Positions 35,976-50,309 are shown, numbered from the stretch's first letter. The stretch is DNA of 64,000 bases from Pelecanus crispus (GCF_030463565.1 NC_134660.1:2865501-2929500); one strand, 5' to 3'. Made by a program: numbers and translations. Notes: generated from the sequence alone by a model not told the origin.

Positions 35976-35999
35976 AAGTGATGTGCTAAGGGGAATTTC

Positions 36000-38900
36000 T
36001 TTTTGGGATTGGGACAGCCCTCCCCATAGGTATTGTGTCTGCATGCTGATTCACACAAAGCATGCACTATAATTTCAGGTGGGTGGCTGTGTGTTAGATT
36101 TTGTTTCAGATAGTATGTTGCTGGCTACTTAGTGAGTGAGACTCATTTTAATCGTTCCTCTTTGTTCTTTGTAGTCATTTTTTGTCCTGAAAACAGGTGG
36201 TGAAAGCACCACCTAGTTGCTCTGTTTTAATTTCAGAGTTGGAGAAATACGAACTCAGGCACCCTGTGCATGAGTCTTGTTTCATTTTGCCTGCAGAACT
36301 GCCAGTAACTGACACTTTTGGAAACAGAATCTGTAAGGTCCTTCACTACAAAGAAACCTCATCATGGGTACCATCTTTCAGAATGCTTAGTGGTAAATCT
36401 CAATAGAATAACCTTTGAAGAACAATGATATTTCTGTTTTCACTAAAGTCTGGTAGTATCACTTCTAGGAAATAATCCTATCTCTTGCACAGAGCGATGG
36501 ACATGCAATGCTGTAATTTTAAAGTTGTGATTTTAAAAATTTTGTGCAAATTTCCAGTCACTCACAGATTATTTTAAACTGAAAGAGATGTGTAGAACCT
36601 ATAAGGCATCACTGACTCTGTCTTGGGAGAGGAAGGCAGAAAGATTCAGCTTTTCAACTTAGCGAAATGGAGGCTAAGATGGTTATCAGCTTGCTCTCGA
36701 GGAAGGAGACACCAGAGCTATTTACAATAAAGGGCAATCCTGTTGTCCAGATAGGAAGGGGCATAATTTGGTTTTGAGTGTATTTGGGCTGGAAATGAAG
36801 GGGAGCTTTTAAACTGTGGGAGGCACAAGGGTCTGGAAGGTGCTTCCATTGTGGGAGCTTTGGATGGAAAAAAGAACGAGTTTTGAGACTGACCTTGGTC
36901 AGTTGGTGGTAGGGATTTTACCCTCATGTAGTAGAGGCTCAGCTGTGATGACCCCTTACATCCCCTTTGCCTTCTATCTTTTGTCTCTAACACTGCAGAG
37001 GTCTCTCACACTGCTGCACAATTGCAGCACTTCTGTAAGAGAACAGGATGTGATGAACCCTTCTTTGGAAATGAAATTTTGCCTTTAAATAACTTTTGAA
37101 AAACATAAATTTTAAGCCTGAACAACAAGGGGCCTCTTTTTGTGAGAGTTAAACTTTGATGGAATGCATCTCTATTTGGAAGTTAAAAATTACCTACTAC
37201 ATTTCGTTGTTCGTTTCTTCATTTACGATCTTACTTCTACACAGCTTGCAGTTGTGGCTGGAGCAACATTTTCCCTCTTAGCCACAATGATTATGAGACC
37301 CATAAAAGTTACTAATGCATGTTATGGCCGACTGAAGAATCATGGAAAGCCATTTATCCTCTTTCTTGATACCCCACACACATTTTCATAGATATGCTGA
37401 AGATAATGTAATACTTTGATCTTCATAATTATGAATGTTCTTTTATTGGAACCTCTCTAATTATCTGCACGTCAGAACCAGTTGCTTTGCATATGTTATT
37501 GAAACTGAGTCATCATTATTAAAAAATAAAAATTTTTTTCTCACAGGGTGTGATTCCTTAGTCATATTTTCCTCATTAGATTGTTGAAATGCACCTTTAT
37601 CCTTCCCTATGAGGTGTTTATTGCTGATTGGCATTAATGCCAGAGGTGTTGATTTTATATCTCCTTCTCGGCGTTGTTGCATCATAACATCTGACCCAAC
37701 AATTCCAAACATTTCCCAATGCTGTAATTTCATACCATCAACAGACGCCTTTTCCCTGTCTCGCTGTCCCTCTCTTCTTCTTTTTTTTTTCTTTTTTGAA
37801 TAACTGATCTAACTATGCTTACTGCTGTAACTGTATCACAAAGACTTAAACTTTAGACTTTCTATTCTGTAACCCATGGGTATTTCCATATCTCCTATGC
37901 ATTTTTGGTCCACCGTCCTGTGGACACAGCTCTTTAGCCTGCAATGGCTGTTGTGAGTCAATTTGGACATACTGATTTACTTCACAGGCCAAAAGAGCCA
38001 GGTCTCTCAATTGCCATTAACATTCATAACCCTTGTGATGACAGAAAAAGGTCAGATGTTTTCTGTTGTAGAGGGTAGAGAGGCTCCTCAGCCATTTGAA
38101 GAGACTGTTAGAGCTTTGAAATCATATCTTCCCCTGGAAGACTTTTTGCTCATAATGCACCCCATGAACCTCTGTGAATCAGAAAAGTTTGTTTGAAGTA
38201 ACAATGTTATGAAGCCTTTCCAAGTGCTGGTTACTTGCTGGTGAAATTGAATGCGGAGCCACAAACAGATACTGTGAATTGGGAAAAGAACCTAAAGTAG
38301 TCAGTGGTTTTCACAGAAGCTATGATGCTATTACTGGATGTATGTCTTTAGTCACACAAGAGGGAGAGGACAACCTCAGAAACAATTACTGGTAATTAAT
38401 TGTTCTACAACAAATAAGTCAACTGTGGCCTTGGTAAGAAGAGTGCTGCTCCCATGAGTTTCATCAGTAACTCCATCTGTGCATTCCTCATCCGTCGCCC
38501 TTTAGCATCACACACCTCTGAATTTCTTCAGTTTGTTCAGAGACGAACGATTTCCATAGCCCCAGATTCTATTCTTATTTTTCTCTTACGTGACTCCCTG
38601 GGATGGACCTTTATACTTTGCACATGTGTAGACCTACAGAAAATCCTATTAAATGTGAGCTATTTTAATTCTACAGCCTAAGTTGTTGGTTCAGTAGCCC
38701 TTTCTACCACTGAAAAAGGAAAAGTTTAAAAGTAATTCCCAAGAGAAATTAAGCTCTTCTAGTATAGCAATCCTTTCCTGTTCTCTTTCTCTCTACCTGC
38801 TAGAATATGCTGTTATTGTCAATGATGTTAACTAATTGAATTCTAAATTCCTCCCTGCCAAAGCCCTTTTGTTTTTCTTTCCTGTAGATCTTTTCAGAAC

Positions 38901-41105
38901 AATAAGCAACTGTATCGCTTTTTCTAAGAACCATGGATGAAGTGAAGTGTGTGCCAGGAGCAGACAGTGATATCAGGAGACCTGATCGAACATATTACAA
39001 GGTTTCTGGAGCATCTGCCAGCCTTAGATGGAGGCAGTGAGGCATGCCATGCTTTTGACATGCCTATGGCATTTCCATGCATTTTTCCCAGGGCAGCAGC
39101 CCTTGCCCCATACTTAAGATGGAGGTTAGCGCCTCATGAATCAGTGGCGATATGCAAAAGGCGTTGTACTGGCAGCAGCAGGAGGATTCCACCAGTGATC
39201 TAATCCTGCTGCAGTGACTGGTAGTTTTGCAGTGCGTCCACTCCTTTCAGTCTGAAGATTTTGCATAGCTTTGGTTTTGCAGATTTAACTTAAGACTCTT
39301 CATAGTGCTGCCTATTTCACAAAGACCTTACACTCTTACAAATTAGTTCAGAAATGGGGAAAGATGTACTGCAGCTCTGGTGTTCCCTTGAGTTCTCTGG
39401 ATGTGAAAGACTGTGTTTTTGATCATTCTGATACTTCTCTGTGCTTCTGGAAGATTAGAAGGGAGCAAAATAACCTTTCAGCGCTTATTTATATACACTA
39501 ACTGTAGTTCAAGTTTCCATAATCCTGCCTCAAAAAAGATGTCTTCTTAAGCTGTTTTGGGTATGTTAAGTACAGCTGAGATGTGAATGAATTCCAGCAG
39601 CCTTTGGAGATGAAAGTCATGCCTACATTTGCTTTACATCACTTTCTATACTATTAAAACCTGAAATGAGCTTTTTTTTCCTTTGGAGAAGGGCTTTTGT
39701 TCATACAAATTCCTGATGCTGGACTGAAAAAAGTCAGTTTGGAAACCCAGGTTTTCAACATGAATAGAAAGTATCTCTTCTTTGTGGATACTTACTGCAG
39801 ACTGCAATTACGATACTGTGGTGGCAGAGCCAAGCCACATGATTCCTTAAAGAAGACCTAACCTAAATAATACTCTTGTAAGTTGTCTATCATGAGAAAA
39901 CGTTTCATTTCGTTACCCTGACAGAACAATACCCTCAAGTCTTAGATGAAACAGCAAATACTAGAGACCAGATTTGATAGATGGAGAAAGGGGACAACAG
40001 GCACTTGTAATTGAATGAAACCTGGCTCATTTTGTGCATCTGATGCATACAGTTATAGATTGAAAAGAGGCTTCACTGTCATCTTCAGAAAGCAGAATAT
40101 GTATAAAATAGCTGTTCTAATTTAGTATTGCTTTCTCATCTCCAGTTTTATTGCATATTTTATCTTCTTAAGCAGAAAAATAAAGTCTAGACTTTACTTC
40201 AGTGGATTAAACACATCTCTGATTCCCCTTAAGGCATAGTATCAGCCAAGAGTGTATTGACAAAAATTGGGTTCTTGGTATTATATTGGTATTTAAAGTG
40301 AAATTTCTATCATAAAACATGGGAATGTTTTTTGTGCATGACACTGAAGGAAACAGGCACATTGCCTTGTTGGCTGTATTTCCTAACAGAAGTTAGCAAT
40401 ACGTAATTCTCTGCATAGTCAAAGGTGTAGAAATACTTGATGTCAGGAAACCCATACGTACTAGAACAACCTATACTGAGTCACACCTTCCCGCAGGAAC
40501 TCTAGCTATGATGAGCCGAGTAAAGACAAAGATTAATGGACTCAGATGAGTCATAGTAGTGGCATTGAGCACAGTTTAGTACATTAACAGTTAATTAAAT
40601 AATCTTCAGAGAGTTACCCATCATTGGTATTTTCTTTCTCCTTTCACTCACGTAATTCAGAGTGTCTTTAGTAAAAAGCAGGAAGGCAAGGGGCCAGAAA
40701 GCAATACGTTAATGGCCATTAGAAAACAAAATGGTAAATGGTTTGTAATTTCACAGGAAGGAGAAAAATTGTGTCAAGAATGGATTTCTGTTTTCAACCT
40801 TGTACCTCTTGCTTTTGAGCAGAGAGTTCTGACACTCTTACCTGACAGACAGTTCCCACAGGCAGAGCTTGGAAGATGTCACAGCCTTCATACAACCGTG
40901 CTCAGAATTAGTGACATTTCCCCTTGCTCAGTGATAGTATCTCTGCATGATGCTCGTTTTCTTAGTGCAAAGTAGATTGTTCTGAGACTATGTTACAAAA
41001 GTATGATAGGACAGCCTGTATTTGATTGGTTAGCTTGATAAATACCCGTTCAAAGTTTGTTAAATTAAATTTCTCAGACACATTGTTTTTATTTGCATTG
41101 CAGAA
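36000..41105. other. Intergenic region between KRT9-like copies A and B
   Basis: Apart from promoter-proximal sequence at the left end, about 5 kb with no exon, RNA gene or transposon that I can support. It forms the spacer of the roughly 9.1-kb tandem duplication. Confidence 0.5.
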
Positions 41106-41112
41106 GTAAAGT

Positions 41113-41118
41113 TTTATT
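41113..41118 (-). terminator. Poly(A) signal of KRT9-like B
   Basis: AATAAAAC on the minus strand lies about 240 bp beyond the stop, in sequence clearly related to the copy A 3' end. Confidence 0.75.
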
Positions 41119-41353
41119 CGAGGCAGTGTTATCAGCAGAATTGAAGCCTTTAAACGAAGAACCAGTTGACAAAGACAAGTTTAGTAAGACAAGTATTGCA
41201 GAATGGAAGAAGGGATGATGAAGCTGGTGACCGCACACTCCTTCCAAATTGTTCCAGTTGCATCAGCTGTGCTGCAGAAGCGCTTGGTTCAGTCTCTAGG
41301 TGTCCATGTTCAACGTGTCTTAGTTGGGAGGATGCCAGTGTCGCTGCTGTTGT

Positions 41354-44300
41354 CTAGCACACTCTTGACTGTCCTGTGTAAAGACAGAGCAAATGATTGC
41401 TTTAAAGGGGAATGTGATCTTTCCTGATGAACTGAATTCTTTCACTTAACATGCTGTGTTAGCAGGAGAGCAGTGGGAGAAGCTCAGAGGTTCCAAGCCC
41501 AGCAATACCCTAGGCACTTTCTCAGAGCTGTGTTTTTTTTATTCCAATGAGCAAAAAAATATATTCCATCATGTAAAGTTTATCATCTGTAAAGGGAAGG
41601 GCAAGACTTACTGTATTTTAACCCCTGATTCCTGTGTGACAGAGTCAATGAGGTTCTCTTAGTCCTGGGCTACTGGACCTGGGAATCTCAGCCAGCCCAA
41701 AATACAAAACTTTTTTCTGACGGTATATATTGTAGTCATTGGGGTAGATGTAACCCACTAATAAACATCTTTACAAAGTGCTGTCTTACCTGTCATGTCA
41801 CCACTCTGGGAATGAGAGTAGGAAGTAGAAGAATATGAATGGGAAGATTTTCCACCTCCTTGGAAAGCTCCTTGGGAGGCACTGTAAAAGGAGAGTAATT
41901 AATGCACCAAAAACCCCCAAACCACCAGATGTTCAGTCAAAAAAGATGTTGATGTAGCTCAATAGACAGGAAGTCTCTATTAGCAATTAAGTACAGAAGG
42001 ATTTCTTTTTATTCCCTTGCTCTAATATGGAATACGTACACAATGTCTTGCTGTCCCTCCTGCAGCAGTGCCCGGTACTGAGCAATCTCCTGTTCCAGGC
42101 GGGTCTTGATGCCCAGGAGCATCTTGTACTCCTGGTTCTGACTCTCCATCTCACAGCGGATGCTGGCCAGCTCCTCCTCTACAGCGTTAATCTGCCCTTG
42201 GATTTGTTGCAGCAGGCAGCCGTAGCGAGATTCGGTTTCTGCCAAGGAGTTTTCCAGCGAGTTTTTCTGGAAGTGGAAATGCAGGAGTTTAGGACCAGAG
42301 CTCTACCCCTCCCTGCCCATTCCGAGGAGGGAAGGGCCCTCAGCGGTCCTGCCCCACGTACCGTGCTGAGCTGCGCCTGCAGTTCGATCTCCAGGTTCTG
42401 CATTTCGCGTCTCAATTCAGTGAGCTGGTGGCTGCTTGTCTGGATGTCCTGGCTGCTAGAAGTGACCTGCCGATTGACTTCTTCAATCTGCAGGAGTGAA
42501 ACCCCAAAGACACTTTCTGAGTGAGAAATTCTCCTCAGGGAGCTAAGATAATTGTGGAGCCTCTCCCTTCCGCCCTGTCCGCATCGAGGACAGCCTAGCC
42601 ATTGCTCCGTAGGTCCTGACGTTCCACCCACCTTTGCACACCAGGCCTGGCCTGCTCCCCCTCTGCCACTGCAGTCTTTCCCCAGCGGCTCTTTCCTTCC
42701 CATTCCCCAGCCGTGCAAGTGAGGTGCAGGTGAGCAGCCTCCCCCTTTTAGCCAGAGCTGTTGCATGCCCAGCACCAGGGTGCCTGGGCATTCCCACAGA
42801 AAGAGACTTGTGCACTGCTATGTACCTTGACTTCATACCACTGCTCAACCTCTCTGCGGTTCCTCTCAATGATCTGCTCGTATTCGTTTCTCAGGTCGTT
42901 CAGCACCTTTGTCAGGTCTTCTCCAGGGGCAGCATTGACCTCCACGCTCACATCGCCACCAGTTTGAGACTGCAGCTGTCTCATTTCCTGCAGAGAGTCC
43001 GAAGAGAGAAGCAGAGAGCACAGGTCATTTCTTGTGTTGGGGACAGTGGGCAAAGCAGGATCAAGGTACAAAGGAATGGCAATTGCATGACATGAGTCTG
43101 CATTGACTTGATACGGAACTTTGGGAACCCTGAAGAATCAAAGGACTGTGTCTTGGCCATGCTATTTATCATTGCATCGTACCTCCTCATGGTTTCTCTT
43201 AAGAGCAATCAGCTCGTCCTTCAAGGACTCTAGCTCGGATTCCAGTGAAGATCTAACCAGAGTAAGGTCATCCAGGATATTTCTCAAGCCATTAATATCA
43301 GCCTCCACAGTCTGACGGATGACCAGTTCATTCTCATACCTTTAACACAGACAAGAAAGACAGAGAAATGGATAAATGAGATGATGACAGTCAATATCAA
43401 ACATCTTTCCAAGGTCAGTGTCCCAATAAAACATGAAGACTCAGTAACACCAATCGGGGCAGTGCTGCCTTGTCTCCTGAAATTATGAGCAGGATTTGAA
43501 AAGCATGTAAGGTTCACAGAGAGGCGGCACTCACTTCATTCGGAAGTCATCAGCAGTCATCTTGCTGTTATCGATGTCCAGAAGCAGTTTATTATTGTCC
43601 ACAGTGGCAGAAATGATCTGGAAAAGGGGAAGTTGGAGATGAATCTTTCTGTGTTCAAGACACCCAGGACAAGAAGAAAGAAAACCCAAAGCTTTGGTAG
43701 GGCATTGTTGTGGTTTTTGGAATTATTTCCTGCAGTAATGCAGGGGCCATGTGAGAGGGTAACACTCCAAATTTACTTTTCAAGGAAACTCGGGCTGTCT
43801 CAGACCGTCCTCCCTACTTTTTGATTCTCTTTCTCAAGTTAGAGAGAGTTCCACATGTGTCCCAAGGAATCTCTTCAGCCCTTTTCCTGCAATGTACTTT
43901 TTCACGGTGCGTTTACTCTATTTTCTTGGTACGAATGTAAGCTGATTGTAAGGGAAGGCCTTGGTCCTTCTGTCTGGTGTATGCAGGAGTGTGCAGGGAC
44001 AAAGGGAGTTCAGATCTTGCAGTGCAGGTGCTTTGGCTTTGCACTCCATCCAGCTGAACTGGGTGGGAGCAGAGGGAAGGACTGGAAAGCACACATGCCT
44101 GGTTTGGAGCCACCTGTGCAACGTGGGATTCCAGTTAGGTGCACCAGCATGTTTGGGCCTGGTGGAGCACTCCTCGATGCCTCGGGCTGTGCCCCCAGAG
44201 CACGTCCCTTTTGCTTGTGGGATGGCGTGGGGTTTTGCTTACCCAAGCGATGGGAGGCGCAGCTCAGCAGGTTTGTGCCTGCGGTACCACCAGCACGGCC

Positions 44301-44908
44301 GTCCAGTAGGTCCCTCCCACCCCTTTAGAGCCAGTACCAGAGGGAAGGCGGAAGTCCTTCCAAGTGAGAATAGCGTGCGGGAGATGGAGCCACGTTAGTC
44401 GGGGTGATCCTACCTGATTTTGGAGTTGTTCGATGGTCTGGTAGTAGGAGGTGTAGTCCTTTGAAACACTGGGAGCTTGTTTCCGGTACCACTCCCGGAT
44501 GTGGTGCTCGAGCTGGGCATTTTCTTCCTCCAGCCTTCGCACTTTGTCCAGGTAGGCAGCCAGGCGGTCATTGAGGTTCTGCATGGTGACCTTCTCGTTG
44601 CCGCTCAGGAGCATGTCCCCCCCAGCACCAAAGCCTCCACCAAAGCCTCCACCAAAGCCACCACCAAAGCCACCACCAAAGCTACCACCAAAGCCTCCGC
44701 CAAAGCCACCAGCAAGGCTGCCAGCGCTCATGCCCCCTCCATAGCCAATGTTGCATGCTCCCCCACCATAGCTTCCACCGCCTATCACAGAGGAGGCATA
44801 TCGCCTGCAGGAGACGGAGGAACCCCTGCCACTACCGCCACCAGAGATGCCTCCACCTCCACCACTCCTGTAAGATGTACTAGATGTTCTCTTGATGCTG
44901 CAGCTCAT
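41354..44908 (-). CDS. KRT9-like type I keratin, copy B, complete, 453 aa
   Basis: Coding exons from 5' to 3': 44414-44908, 43535-43617, 43183-43339, 42826-42987, 42362-42487, 42040-42266, 41790-41881 and 41354-41373; every exon has the same length as in copy A. The two proteins are nearly identical in the head and in coil 2 but differ in coil 1B (DDLTLVRSS here, DDLTRTRSA in A) and in the tail ([11 protein letters not shown] here, [11 protein letters not shown] in A). Both end GQSRVC. All splice sites are intact and there is no stop, so this is a functional-looking duplicate, not a pseudogene. The divergence outside the identical tracts argues against an assembly duplication. Promoter, TATA box and poly(A) signal are all present. 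Confidence 0.87.
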
Positions 44909-45002
44909 GGTGGAAGTAATCAGATATCCAGCCCCAAATGCAAAGCCTGCTGCACAGCTTGATACAGAAAATCAAACTGCAGCCTTCTGCCCTCGCTGAT
45001 GG

Positions 45003-45011
45003 CTATTTATA
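45003..45011 (-). promoter_or_regulatory. TATA box of KRT9-like B
   Basis: TATAAATAG on the minus strand, at the same distance from the start codon as in copy A. Confidence 0.85.
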
Positions 45012-45054
45012 CCTTGTTGGGTGGGTGTCGCTTCTAAGGAGGGTAGTCCAGCTT

Positions 45055-45089
45055 CCCATGAAGTTTGCCAACCTGAGTGCTCATGCCAA
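45055..45089 (-). promoter_or_regulatory. Shared composite promoter element, KRT9-like B copy (degenerate)
   Basis: On the minus strand: TTGGCA, eight bases, CAGGTTGGCAAACTTCATGG then G. The spacing equals that of copy A, but the AAGGCTG core carries two changes (CAGGTTG), so activity could differ. Confidence 0.55.
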
Positions 45090-45109
45090 AAGTGATGTGC
45101 TAAGGAAAT

Positions 45110-48100
45110 TTCGTCTGAGGTAAGTAAAACGCATTACCGTTCTGTTCAAGTATGTCTGTGTTGATTCACACAAAGCATGCACTATAATTTTATGTGGGTG
45201 GCTCTTTGTTGGTTATTTTGTTGGATAATACAATATCTCATAGCTTCTATTAATCTGGCAATATATCGCTAGTAATGGGAGTTAATGACGGCTCCGCCTT
45301 GGTTGTCTGTCTCCTCCAGTCTTCCGTGTGGCGAAATTCAGTATTTCAGCTTTTGTCTTCCTCCTGTGATCACAGACAATGATTCGTAAGACTAGCATCC
45401 TCCAAGGGAGTCTTCATCATTAGTTTATTTGAAAGTTACATTAGCTATTTAGAAATTTACTTTAATTTACTGAAATAAATTATTAATTTTTGAAACTGCA
45501 TTTTCATGTCTGTTATAAAAGGGAGCTTTACACTGAATTTTTTACTCTGTTGTCACTGCTTATATTGAGGAAGGTCCTGTTGGTATTTAACTTTTTCTGA
45601 AAGTGCAGGATGGTGATTTCAGTCATTTTTCTTGTTGAAGAAAACCGGATGACAGCCACAAAAGTGGTGTTTTGCAAGGGAAAGCATATTAAATCTTTTC
45701 CTGTCAAACAGCCATTAATTTTATGGTAGCTGTTTTAAATGGACTCAGAGGAAATTGAGAGGAGAAATTTCTGATACATCATATTAAAAATAGCCATTTC
45801 TCAGAATATGTCTCAGAATATGTATAATGATATAATGCAGTAAAAAAATTTTGATGAAAAGATATACTGCCAAAGATTAGATCTGAAAAAATATGATCAT
45901 TATCTGAACTTGTTACAGTGAATTGTGTTTGCCAATGGTGAGAGAATATCTCGCAACATGAAACACAGAGTAAGAAACAGCTGTGTATTTTTTTCCACTG
46001 CCTATGCAATATGGGATGTTCAGTGAGTTGCTTTTTCCAACTTTACTAATCAAGCTTCTATGAAACTGAGAAGAGCTTTGAACAGAAAGAAGTTCTTGGG
46101 TTTCCAGCCGTGCATTAAATATTGGCACTATAACTCCTACAGAAGAGTCATTTGGCTAGTACGAAGGAAGCACAAGGAGCTGGTGGAACCTCCTATGAGT
46201 TACCATCTCAAAATCAGCTTATCCACAGTGAGGGAGGATGAATTCAACCTAGAAGTATTTTAGGAAGAGATTCCATATTATGGAAGAAGAAATAAACTTA
46301 TTAAAATTAGCAAAAGAAGAGTGAGAAGGGATTGAGGCACCTTACACATGAAGGTACGCATCAGAGGAGGGAGTAGGACTGTTTGAGTTTGAAGACGGTG
46401 TGCCTGTATGTGCCCCGTGGATGTAAGAAGAGCTGGGGCTGAAGTCCTGGACAGGAGCACCTTTCACTTCTGCTTTGCTCTTGGCACGTAGCTGCTGCCA
46501 TTCAGCTTCTCAAGCACCCCGTGAAACAGCACTCCTACCTGCCTGCCTCCCGGAGCAGCACAGGCGCCAAGGAAACTGCTTACAAGCCAGATTCCTGCTC
46601 CCACCATGCCTCTGAGAACCGACAGACAACTGCTTGCAAACAGTACAGCTTCACCCTGGGTGCAGCCATATTCTTGTAGAGTCTTTTGTTTTGGGGGGTT
46701 TTAATAGGTTTATGATTTTACAATAAGCTTTTGTATATCCATATATCTAATTTTCTTCTTTTATCATAAGAATTATATAGAAAGGCTCATCAACAAAATA
46801 TTGTTGAGTTGGAAGGGGAGGGGTATGAACTGTTACCGCTAGAATGTTATCTGCTATCTGTGGAAGTGCTTAGTCTTTAAAGGCTTAATATGCGATGAGA
46901 AATAAACTTGAGGTGCTGAATCCCAGAGCTTGAATTCAGCTGCCTAAAGGCATGTCCTTGTAGATACTGCCACTGGCTTCCAAAGAACCTAGAGGTGTTA
47001 GCTCTGACTCCAGATGGAAAGGGACTTCAATATGTGGGAAATACTCCTTAAGAGAGAAACAAAATTTTGAACTGACTCGTGAAAAAATCTACAAAATTAT
47101 GACTTAACTTTTTGTCAACTAACTTTCATTAGAAACACCTTCATGTCAGTTGTGATTTTGCATACTGCTGTGTTTAGAGACAATGCTGTCATATCCTTGG
47201 TCATGATGTGCCTCCTCCTTCTGATGCTGAAACTCTCTAGGATACTGTCCAGTGCACATGCAGAAGTCTTTTCTATACTTTTTCCACCATTCCCTGAATC
47301 TTTTCCAGCTCTGTTGTGTTATTTTTGAGACAGGGTCACCGAAGTTACAGCACTCAAAATACAGCCCAGGGTATCCAATTGCCCTAGACTGATACAGTGG
47401 AATTAATTAATCCTTCATTTTGATCTTCTGTATGTTGAATGGAGAATTATCTCTGTGGCCACAACCTTCAGGGGGACATATCCCCAAATTTCATAGATCT
47501 CTATGGAAGACCCCAGCTGTATTCCATTCATCCAAACATTCTCACTGTCTAGATCCACAGGGTTTTCTTCAGTCCTTGTTTAAGATACAGTGAGATTACC
47601 TATTCCTCTCTCATACTCTCTTTTAATTTCCTTAGCCACACCAGTGACTTTCTCCTGAAGATCCTTCATTCTCTCAAACCAGGTGTCTTCCTAGGTGCTG
47701 TCTCCATTCTGCCTGTTTTAACCCCTTCTGAACGTCATCATGTGATGTGTAGCACTTAGTGCCTGTTGGGCAGCAACAATTAATTACATGACAGGAAAAG
47801 AAATACTCTTTAAAGGTTAATTTAAAGCGTAGATTGACATCTGTGGAGGTAGTTGTAACATCTAAGGTGCAAGAGGTAACAATATAGTACCCTCTAGAGG
47901 GCTCTGGCTTAAGCACAGTTGATTACTTTCAAATAATCCACGTACCATTTACAATGAACGTCACATCTCTTTCTAGATGATGTGTGTAGTCCAAGTATCT
48001 AAAAAAAAAAGAAATAGAAACCAGCATTACTAGAATCTCTTTCTTTCTGTTGTGTGTCACTGGAAGTATTTGTGTAGCACAAAGTCTGTTTAACAAGTCT

Positions 48101-49995
48101 GCAAAACCTGGTTCATGCAGGCACAACACAAACAAATACGGACTTCGGTTTGGTGTAGGTCAAGTATTTCTATTTCCCTGCATAGTTTCCAAGTGTTGAG
48201 AAAGTTTGCATGACAATGTGACCTGTATTTCTGGAAATTAATTTTGCATCTATTCTCTCAATCCACACCCTTATGCATCCACCTGTTTTACCTTTAATCA
48301 ATGGTGCTAGCTCCTGTTCCACACAAACCACATTTTCTTTGACTCTTTATTCACCACTAGAGGCCACTCCCTGAGCACCCAGCTCTGCATCAGCAGTTAA
48401 GCCAGCAAGTTCATGTCCAAGTGAAATACACCCTTCACTTGTGCAGCCTCAGGGTAATTTTGGCCCCTCGTTTGCCCAGGGTACTCTGCTAGCCTTGGGA
48501 GCTTGGACCGCTGCGTGCCTTTTTTTAAAACTTGGCTTCACTGTAGACATCCTGTCTTGGCCGGGGTTAGGACAGAGCCTTCTGCAAACAGCTGTGAGCT
48601 GAACCTGCCTCGGGGCAGCTACAGGGAGACTGGCATGCTGGGCAGGCACTAGTATTTTACGTTCCTTTCCAGGTTTTCCATTGCTGGGTTTACTTGCGAG
48701 CTGCACAGCCTATAGTTGACGTCTATTCTGTGTTGTCTAGGTGGTAGCTGTACAATGGACTAAGGCTTTCAAATGAGTCTGAGGAATTCAGATGCTAACT
48801 TCTCATTAAAATTAATAAAGCTGTGGTTTATGATCTGTCTACTTTGGCAGCCCTCTCTCCTCCAAAATATCATGCAGAAGTTCCTGAGTTTCCTCAAACG
48901 TACACGAGAGACTGCTTTGAAAGGCCTAGGACAATACATTTCATTTCCTTTGATCTCTGAATTTGTTAGTCTCCAATATTTTTTTCAACTAAGTCTCTGG
49001 AAATTGATTTTATCCATGGAGGTGGGTTGCAATGAAACAAGCTACTGTTTGTTTTCATGAACAAAGCTGTCCCAATCACTGGAGAAAGCTATACTATAAT
49101 TTCTTTGACATAATGACTATAAAAAAGCACATAAAAAAGCTGGACAAAGCAAATGCAACTCCCAAAAGATAGCTAATAACAAGAGAGTGCTTTCTGATTA
49201 TTTGTTTGTTGAGTTGCTCCGAGCTGTTGCAGCGTCCAAGCAATCAAATTTTTTGCAAACCGTAGTCAGGAATGTTTTTAAGCAACAGTTGGATGTGGCT
49301 GAAAGAGTTTATGTTCATTTTCTTCACAGTACGCATCTTCCTATATCCAAAAGTAAACATTCCAGGTACTTTCACATGTACTTCATTTGTCACAGGTAGA
49401 AGGCAAATATTGCTGTTAGTATTAACATTTTATGGAGAACTTTGTAAAGAACCTTTAAATTGTATTTTCTTTTAACTTCTTTTTCATGTCTGTTCAAAAA
49501 CAGGTCCCTAGTTTGTGCATTTCCATTTTAAACTGATGACCGTCAGATAGGTTTTTGTGAATCACAAATTGAAACATTCCTTTCATTTTACAACCATGGT
49601 TCTGTAATCATTCATGGTTTTTTGTGTCAGGCCTGGGTGGGCACTCATTTGATGCCAACTTTATTAGCATTCATATAGTGCTGAGATTCTGCAGTCTGTT
49701 CTGAGCTGATATTCAACTGATACTGAGTCTTAGGGCTCAGTTCCACGAGAGTATCTGGCATGTTATTAAAAAACAAAGGCACGGCACAGGATGCTCCAGG
49801 AAGATTATGATCTGCCCTGAATGCTCAGAAATTGTGCTTGAACTCTAAATTTCATTATCAACTATAGTAGTGTATCATCAACTTTTCTACCTGGAGACAT
49901 GTGTTGGCATGGCTTTGTGTTTTCTTTTTAAGTGTTTACACCTACAGAATGGAAGAAAACCTACACACAGGGTTCTGGTTGCATCAGACAGAAAT
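45110..49995. other. Intergenic region between KRT9-like copies B and C
   Basis: About 4.9 kb with no supported gene. A small direct duplication (TCTCAGAATATG twice, near 45796-45821) is visible. A minus-strand open stretch around 47674-48135 has an exon-like acceptor but no recognisable protein (see rejected items). Confidence 0.5.
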
Positions 49996-50000
49996 GAAGT

Positions 50001-50006
50001 TTTATT
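50001..50006 (-). terminator. Poly(A) signal of KRT9-like C
   Basis: AATAAAAC on the minus strand, about 305 bp beyond the favoured stop codon of copy C. Confidence 0.65.
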
Positions 50007-50309
50007 AGCGACATTTTCCTGATACAGAACAACCCAAGTAACAAACAGGTTAAATCTATAAAGCAAGTAGCTCAAGTGCCAATGATTGAAGCCACAAAGC
50101 ATTCCGGGCAGAAGGGGCACATAGCACGCATGGCAGGTGGGCAGGGCCCATCTGAGTAGCTCTGATGGGCCTTATTGGAGAGAAGGCATCAGCAACGTTG
50201 AGGAACCATTAAGAGCATCTGTCTTTCCTCAGGCGCATGGGGAATGTAGAGGATTTGGGCCAATTTCTGTTTGAAAGGTCTTGCGTTGTAGGATCCTCAA
50301 TGTATGTTC

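Noticed and set aside
47674-48135. Minus-strand open stretches with a good-looking acceptor followed by YLDYTHHLERDVTF and a GT donor
   Set aside because: I could not match it to any family, neighbouring frames do not continue it, and no promoter or partner exons are visible. A protein-profile search would be needed before calling an exon or a relic.
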